A stretch of DNA of 10,369 nt from DSOS01 sp035286585 (GTDB taxonomy: Bacteria > Chloroflexota > Anaerolineae > Anaerolineales > UBA4823), in NCBI GenBank assembly GCA_035286585.1, contig DATEDC010000142.1:1-10369 (forward strand), written 5' to 3'. The notes beneath the pieces are model-generated. The model saw only the letters and a program-made list of their open reading frames with translations, did no database searches and was not told where the DNA came from. Of the stretch, positions 6,512 through 10,369 are shown in pieces. Made by a program: the position numbers and the translations under genes. Every line of letters starts with the position of its first letter. The stretch's first letter is position 1.

Positions 6512-7825
6512 TCAGCCGCCTCCGGCGCCCAGCCGGTTGAGCTGCTCCCAGCCAGGCCCAAAATTGGGGTTGAGGCGGACCGATTCGCGCAGGTCGTCGA
6601 TAGCCCCCTGCAGGTCGCCGAGGGCTTCACGCGCCAGGGCCCGCCAGTAGAAGCTCTCCTCCAAAACCGGTTCGCTGATCGTCTCCAGCAGGGTGGTATT
6701 GGCCAGGTTGATCACGTCCTGGTAGCGGCCGGTGTAATAATACGCCCAGTACGGCCAGGTCTGGTACCACATCATCCGGTAGGGGCGCAGGTCGCCCTCG
6801 GCCAGGTTGGCGTAGACCGTGGAAAAAGCGTAATCGAATGCGTATGTAGCATCGGCGTATTCCTGCAGGTTGACGTGGCTGGCGCCCACGTTAAACCAGG
6901 CGAAGAACAGGTTGGTGCCGGTCAGGGCCTGGGTCTCGAGACGGGCCACTTCCAGGGCGCGGAGGGTAGCCCAGGTTGGGTCGGCGTAGGGACCGAGCAG
7001 GGCGAGCACCTGCTCGCGCTGCTCGACCGGGTAGACCACCAGGAAAGTGTAATTGAACGAGCGCCAGCCTTCCAGGAACACCGGGTAGGGGAACTCGTGA
7101 TTCTCGCCCTCCTTGATGTAAGTGTCCTGCACGATCAAGACCTGTTTGGCGTCGTCGTAGCCAGTGACGAACTGGTAATGACCCAGCCAGCCGACTTTGC
7201 CGGTGTAATCACGTTCGTAGTAGCCTTTCTCCGCGACCACCGGGAAACCCGCCGCCACCATGCGCTTGAGCAAATCGATATCCCCGCCGAAGCGCACCAG
7301 CGCCTCCAGGTCATCGGTCTGGGTTTCGACGAAGTCCTCCATCTCGTAGGGCATGACGTTTTTGTCATCGTCGTTGGGCTTGACATAGCGCCCGACCACA
7401 TCCCGGTTCCCCTGCCAGCCCCAGAAAGTGAGCGCCATGGACAGGTTGGCTGGACCGCAGTAGTTCCAGCGGTTGTGCTGGTCTTCGTATTTGACGCCGC
7501 TCAAGACGACGCGCTCGGGCAGCGGCGTGGGGGTGATGGTGGGGGTCGGCGAAGGCAACGGCGTCTCGGTGGGGCCGGGCAGGGTAGGAGTGGGCGTGGC
7601 GGTTTGCGTCGGCGGCAGGGTGGGTGTGGGAGTGAGCTGGGACCCCTCCTGGGGCAGGAAGAGCGCCTCTTCGGGGGGATTGAGGGCGTATTTGACCCGC
7701 GTGCGCAGCTCGTCGAGGCGCCAGGCCAGGCGCTCGTGCACAGGCGGTAAATTGTAAACCAAGAAGCCCATCAGGCAAGCAGCCGATAAGATCAGCGTGG
7801 CGAAAGCCGTCCGGCGGTTGCGCAT
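6512..7825 (-). CDS. Membrane-anchored extracellular C39-like cysteine peptidase with C-terminal TPR repeats (copy 1)
   Basis: 437 residues. Residues 1-5 (MRNRR) are basic and 6-25 form one hydrophobic segment, giving a signal anchor with the rest outside. A Thr/Pro-rich linker (about 64-103) leads to a C39-like papain-fold domain (about 106-265) with Cys123 (NYCGPANLSMAL), His216 (GHYQFVTGYDD) and Asp234 (VQDTY) as triad and Gln116 as candidate oxyanion residue. About 300-430 holds at least three TPR-like helical pairs, the last being YWRALAREALGDLQGAIDDL...LNP. C39 peptidases in ABC exporters cut leader peptides, but this one has no transporter domains and belongs to the stand-alone C39-like group, whose substrates are mostly unknown. 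It is the first gene of a unit with sbcD. A paralogue lies at 9394-10369; over the shared part the two align with few gaps and about half the residues are identical by eye. Confidence 0.92.
   Translation of the reverse strand: MRNRRTAFATLILSAACLMGFLVYNLPPVHERLAWRLDELRTRVKYALNPPEEALFLPQEGSQLTPTPTLPPTQTATPTPTLPGPTETPLPSPTPTITPTPLPERVVLSGVKYEDQHNRWNYCGPANLSMALTFWGWQGNRDVVGRYVKPNDDDKNVMPYEMEDFVETQTDDLEALVRFGGDIDLLKRMVAAGFPVVAEKGYYERDYTGKVGWLGHYQFVTGYDDAKQVLIVQDTYIKEGENHEFPYPVFLEGWRSFNYTFLVVYPVEQREQVLALLGPYADPTWATLRALEVARLETQALTGTNLFFAWFNVGASHVNLQEYADATYAFDYAFSTVYANLAEGDLRPYRMMWYQTWPYWAYYYTGRYQDVINLANTTLLETISEPVLEESFYWRALAREALGDLQGAIDDLRESVRLNPNFGPGWEQLNRLGAGGG
7517..7636 (-). repeat. Thr/Pro-rich low-complexity linker within the C39-TPR gene
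   Basis: About 40 codons (residues 64-103) consist mostly of Thr and Pro with Leu and a few Glu/Gly/Ser, in short TPTP-like units. On DNA this is an irregular ACN-CCN repeat. Such linkers commonly separate a membrane anchor from an extracellular domain. The repeat could vary in length between strains by slippage, though the units are degenerate. Confidence 0.7.
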
Positions 7826-7832
7826 GCCCGTG

Positions 7833-7841
7833 ATTATAACA
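7833..7841 (-). promoter_or_regulatory. Extended -10 promoter (TGTTATAAT) of the C39-TPR/sbcD unit, implying a leaderless mRNA
   Basis: On the minus strand TGTTATAAT combines a perfect -10 hexamer with an upstream TG (extended -10). Only seven bases (CACGGGC) separate the hexamer from the ATG at 7825, the usual distance to a transcription start. Transcription would begin at or next to the A of the ATG, leaving no room for a Shine-Dalgarno site, and none is seen. No good -35 at 16-18 bases was found, which extended -10 promoters tolerate. Confidence 0.6.
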
Positions 7842-7899
7842 TCATGATGAATGGTAGAATTGTCTTGGTAGTTGGATTCAAAATCAGGAATTACTGTCC

Positions 7900-8100
7900 A
7901 TGAACAAAGCCATCAGCCATGATCGACAAGAAGAAACTCTGCAAGCCAAGGCGCGCTGGTTTCAAAATTTGCCGATGAAAGACCGGGCAGATTTGTTGTG
8001 CCAATTTACAGATATAATTCTCGAGGTCAATCCAAAGATTGTCGAGCGGAAAAATGCTCAACCGGTTGCGGGACGTATTCGCATCGTTTCAAAAGCATGA
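7900..8100 (+). CDS. Small protein encoded with a nucleotidyltransferase
   Basis: A 66-residue soluble protein, probably helical. Its first half carries a KARWFQNLPMKDRADLLCQF core and its second half ends in VNPKIVERKNAQPVAGRIRI. No catalytic motif or membrane segment is seen, and it lacks the RxxxxH motif of HEPN toxins. The ATG at 7900 has only a weak AGGA ten bases upstream. The reading frame overlaps the start of the downstream nucleotidyltransferase gene by 47 bases, which suggests translational coupling and a shared function. From memory, short proteins of this type (ARW... NPxIVERKxAQPVxGR) recur just upstream of such nucleotidyltransferases; that is recollection, not a search. A regulator or antitoxin-like partner is possible but unproven. 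It opens the AT-richer plus-strand island. Confidence 0.7.
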   Translation: MNKAISHDRQEETLQAKARWFQNLPMKDRADLLCQFTDIILEVNPKIVERKNAQPVAGRIRIVSKA

Positions 8101-8506
8101 AGTTCGGTATATCGTCATCGGGGGAATTGCGGCGGTATTGCATGGAGTTCCTCGCGCTACTTTTGATTTAGACATCCTTATTGATGCGACCCCAGATAAC
8201 GCACGAAAGTTGTTAGATTCTCTCCTTGAAGCCAATCTTGGGACGGCAGCTTTAATCTCTGCTGAGGAATTGCTCGCCCACGAGATCACGATTTTTCAAG
8301 ATCGTGTTCGAATAGACATTCAAACGATCACACCAGGACTCAGGTTTGAAGATGCCTGGCGCAACCGGGCGACCATGGAATATCAAGGCCAGGTTTTCTA
8401 TGTGGTGTCTAAGCTGGACCTAATTGCTTCTAAACAAGCAGCGGGAAGAGAAATTGACTTAGAAGACATTCGCTTACTGACCTTAGATGAAGAGGATGCC
8501 GAATGA
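8054..8506 (+). CDS. Minimal nucleotidyltransferase (AbiEii/DUF6036-like)
   Basis: 150 residues from ATG 8054, with a weak GAGCGG upstream; an in-frame TTG at 8039 would add five residues. The N-terminal half shows the Pol-beta-type nucleotidyltransferase signature: Gly23-Gly24 (VIGGIAAVLHG), then R-A-T-F-Asp38-L-Asp40 (metal-binding DxD), and a probable third carboxylate Asp88 in RVRIDIQT. The C-terminal part (YVVSKLDLIASKQAAGREIDLEDIRLL) is the helical tail usual in AbiEii/DUF6036-like proteins. Such enzymes transfer an NMP or NTP to a protein or tRNA; in toxin-antitoxin pairs they act as either the toxin (AbiEii) or the antitoxin (MntA). Which role applies here cannot be read from sequence. 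The gene overlaps the preceding 66-codon gene by 47 bases and has lower GC than the flanking C39 genes, consistent with transfer. Confidence 0.88.
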   Translation: MLNRLRDVFASFQKHEVRYIVIGGIAAVLHGVPRATFDLDILIDATPDNARKLLDSLLEANLGTAALISAEELLAHEITIFQDRVRIDIQTITPGLRFEDAWRNRATMEYQGQVFYVVSKLDLIASKQAAGREIDLEDIRLLTLDEEDAE

Positions 8507-8690
8507 TTGGACAATTGCCATAACTTTTCTGTAGGTGTGGATGAAAGTTTCGAGAACTTCGAAATCTACCCCCTTTGTTACTCACCCAATCGTTGCTTCA
8601 AAGATCATCAACGCCAGAGGGCAGGAAAGTGGTGTTCGAATATAGTGTCCATCGTTGGGCGAGCATAAAACTTCTCGACGAGGGACGATA
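8507..8690. other. Intergenic stretch between nucleotidyltransferase and methyltransferase genes
   Basis: 184 bases with no gene that I can support. A small hairpin-like motif (TTTCGA and TCGAAA flanking five bases) lies around 8548-8564. No clear terminator or strong sigma-70 promoter is visible. The gap suggests that the methyltransferase may have its own transcription start. Confidence 0.3.
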
Positions 8691-9302
8691 GTGGCTCTGA
8701 GTACCATGCGAACTAAGCGATCACATCCACTCAACCTTCTAGCCAAGAATGGGAACCAAGGCACACACAGCGTGCCACTGACAATCGCGTGCCTCAACAC
8801 AACGGGACCTGTATTAGAACTTGGCTGTGGGATTTATTCGACGACACTACTTCATTCGATTTGCGGGAAACATGAGCGCAAGGTTCATTCCGTAGACCAT
8901 GACGAGCGTTGGCTGGCTAAATTCTCGTCCTTAAAAACCGACTGGCATACATTTGAGCATGTTCCAGGCCCTTCATCTAATCTTTATCTGAACGAGTTTT
9001 TGTACCGATTCATTCCCACCAGAACTCGGAGGATTGACCTGCTGTGGGATCAAATTGGCACAGGTGAACAATGGGGACTTGTGTTCGTTGACCATCTCCC
9101 CTTAGCCCGAAGGGTCAAGGAAATCAGCAGGTTGCGTTCATCTGCGAACGTTTTTGTTATCCACAATACAGATCGAATCGGCAACTTCCTCTTTAGTTTC
9201 TGGCAATATCTCGACTCCTTCCCTTATATCTATGAGTTCCCCGCTACTCCAGGGACTGTGGTGTGCAGCGACACTGTAAATGTTAGAGCTTTCTTCGAAT
9301 AA
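8691..9302 (+). CDS. Class I SAM-dependent methyltransferase, substrate unknown
   Basis: 203 residues if started at GTG 8691, chosen because GAGGGA (8680-8685) sits five bases upstream; the frame is open to a TTG at 8655, and an ATG at 8706 has no ribosome-binding site. After GTHSVPLTIACL comes motif I, VLELGCGIYST (Gly44-Cys45-Gly46 region), then the acidic motif II residue in HSVDHDERWL (about 69), a strand VFVDH (about 131-135) and VFVIHNTD (about 155-161). This order fits a Rossmann-fold methyltransferase without an added substrate domain. The GTHS...TTGPVLELGCG...ST opening resembles a family of unassigned methyltransferases I know from cyanobacteria and environmental bacteria (recollection). 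GC is low for this window (25 of 60 in 8941-9000). It is on the opposite strand to both flanking C39-TPR genes. A DNA methyltransferase is unlikely, as no target-recognition region or NPPY/DPPY motif is seen. Confidence 0.8.
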   Translation: MALSTMRTKRSHPLNLLAKNGNQGTHSVPLTIACLNTTGPVLELGCGIYSTTLLHSICGKHERKVHSVDHDERWLAKFSSLKTDWHTFEHVPGPSSNLYLNEFLYRFIPTRTRRIDLLWDQIGTGEQWGLVFVDHLPLARRVKEISRLRSSANVFVIHNTDRIGNFLFSFWQYLDSFPYIYEFPATPGTVVCSDTVNVRAFFE

Positions 9303-9393
9303 AGATTACGACCACAGAGCAGTTGATGTAGCAGTATCCCTGGTCGAGGGCTAAATCCAGCCACAATCCGTTTTCGCATACTCAGACCCGCAT

Positions 9394-10369
9394 TCAGGGC
9401 ACCTGGGCGCCGCGGCTGCGCAGCGCTTCCACCGCCAGGCTGAAGTTGGGGTTCAGGCTGGCGGCTTTGCTCAGGTCCTTGAGCGCGCCTTCGGAGTCGC
9501 CCAGACCCTCTTTAGCCAGGCCGCGCCAGTAAAAGGTCTCCTCCAGCACGGGCTGGCTGAGAAAAGAGAGCGTGGTGTTCGCCAGGGAGATGACGTCCTG
9601 GTAGCGCCCCGTATGATAGTAAGCGGCGTAAGGGCCGCTTTGGTACCACAGGGTGCGCCAGGGGCGCTCCTCCTCCGGCAGCCCGGCGTACACAGCGAAG
9701 GCCTGGTCGTAAGCCTGGGCTGCGGCGGGATAGTCCTCCAGGGCGACCAGGTTGGTGCCGCGAGCGAACCAGGCGAAGAACAGGTCGCGGCCGCTCAAAA
9801 CGGCGATCTCCTCCAGCGCCCTTTGGGCGGCCTGTTGGTAGTTGTACTGCGGATCGGCATGCGGGCCGAGCACCCTCAGCGCTTCGGCCTCGCGCTCGGG
9901 CGGGTAGATTAGAAGGTAGGTATAGTTAAAATCGCGCCACCAGCGCCCGGCCACCTGCTCGTAGGGCAGGGGGAAATCGGCCATGATATAGGAATCCTGG
10001 GCGATGAAGCGGCCGCGCCCCTCGTCGTAGCCATTGATCACCTCGTAGTGGCCCATCCAGGCCTCCTTGGGCGGCTGGAAGCCCTTCTCGATGATCACCG
10101 GAAAGCCGGCGGCGACCAGGCGCTTTATAAGGTCGATCTCGCCGCCGACCCGCACCAGGGCTTTCAACCCGGTGAAGCGCTCCACGAAGACGACCATCTC
10201 CTCGGGCGAGACGTTCTTGTCGTCCACCCTGGCGAAATTGGGGCGCAGGAAGAGGCGCGTATCGCGCTGGTCGCCCTGCCAGCCCCAGAAAGAGAGCGCC
10301 ATCGCCAGGGTGGCTGGCCCGCAGTTGTTCATCTGCTGGTATTCGTGGACCAGTCCGTTCAGGATCACT
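9394..10369 (-). CDS. Extracellular C39-like cysteine peptidase with TPR repeats (copy 2); N-terminus outside window
   Basis: 325 codons are touched, with TGA at 9394-9396; the right edge cuts the 5' end, so the GTG at 10368 is an internal Val, not a start. The first visible residues (VILNGLVHEYQQ) align with about residue 107 of the copy at 6512-7825, so a membrane anchor and linker of about 100 residues are expected upstream. Counting from that Val: Cys16 (NNCGPATLAMAL), His107 (GHYEVINGYDE) and Asp125 (AQDSY) form the complete triad, so it should be active. TPR-like helices follow, including YYHTGRYQDVISLANTTL and FYWRGLAKEGLGDSEGALKDL. The conserved blocks FWGWQG, AAGFPV, LFFAWF and HTGRYQDVI/YTGRYQDVI are shared with copy 1. 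No sbcD-like gene follows it; downstream on its strand is the opposite-strand island. Confidence 0.92.
   Translation of the reverse strand, partial: VILNGLVHEYQQMNNCGPATLAMALSFWGWQGDQRDTRLFLRPNFARVDDKNVSPEEMVVFVERFTGLKALVRVGGEIDLIKRLVAAGFPVIIEKGFQPPKEAWMGHYEVINGYDEGRGRFIAQDSYIMADFPLPYEQVAGRWWRDFNYTYLLIYPPEREAEALRVLGPHADPQYNYQQAAQRALEEIAVLSGRDLFFAWFARGTNLVALEDYPAAAQAYDQAFAVYAGLPEEERPWRTLWYQSGPYAAYYHTGRYQDVISLANTTLSFLSQPVLEETFYWRGLAKEGLGDSEGALKDLSKAASLNPNFSLAVEALRSRGAQVP

Noticed and set aside
6875..7750. 291-codon plus-strand frame antisense to the C39-TPR gene
   Set aside because: Gly/Arg-rich translation of the Thr/Pro linker complement; the minus-strand gene has a complete triad and TPRs.
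7900..8506. Classical MNT/HEPN toxin-antitoxin pair
   Set aside because: The 66-residue partner is too short for a HEPN protein and lacks the RxxxxH motif; the transferase has GG...DxD spacing closer to AbiEii/DUF6036 than to MntA.
10366..10368. GTG read as the start of the second C39-TPR gene
   Set aside because: Alignment with the first copy puts it about 107 residues into the protein; the true start is beyond the right edge.

Overview
The window looks like a stretch of chromosome from a free-living, GC-rich bacterium, most likely a member of the Chloroflexota (Anaerolineae-like). This is an inference from protein architecture: extracellular C39-like peptidases on a Thr/Pro linker followed by TPR repeats, a secreted S1 peptidase whose mature N-terminus begins directly at Ile, and clustered secreted proteins with Gram-positive-like signal peptides and no outer-membrane features. 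No rRNA, tRNA, CRISPR array, transposase or integrase was seen.

Left region (1-4924, all minus strand) encodes three secreted proteins in series: an 874-residue subtilisin-like S8 peptidase with an I9-type prodomain and a PA insert (2300-4924), a 266-residue chymotrypsin-fold S1 peptidase (1381-2181), and the N-terminal 405 residues of a lamin-tail-like extracellular protein, probably an ExeM/NucH-type extracellular nuclease (1-1215, runs off the left edge). The gaps between them are 118 and 165 bases, and each holds one strong hairpin without a T-tract. A 343-base region upstream of the S8 gene holds a candidate promoter, a structured leader and a possible 13-codon leader ORF.

Middle region (5268-7825, minus strand) holds a two-gene unit: a membrane-anchored extracellular C39-like peptidase with TPRs, then, after 2 bases, an SbcD/Mre11-type exonuclease subunit. 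The peptidase gene appears to be read from a leaderless transcript, with an extended -10 box ending 7 bases before its ATG. No sbcC partner lies in the window.

Right region (7900-9302, plus strand) is an AT-richer island: a 66-codon gene overlapping a minimal nucleotidyltransferase gene (AbiEii/DUF6036-like), then a class I SAM-dependent methyltransferase that probably starts at GTG. The island sits between two paralogous C39-TPR genes. The second copy (9394-10369) runs off the right edge. The simplest reading is a tandem duplication of the C39-TPR gene with foreign, opposite-strand genes later inserted between the copies.

Functionally the window mixes an extracellular hydrolase set (S8, S1, probable nuclease, C39-like), a DNA-repair nuclease and a small nucleotidyltransferase pair. 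I see no complete novel system. The most interesting points are the duplicated C39-TPR genes with their island, the overlapping small-ORF/nucleotidyltransferase pair, and the leaderless promoter.
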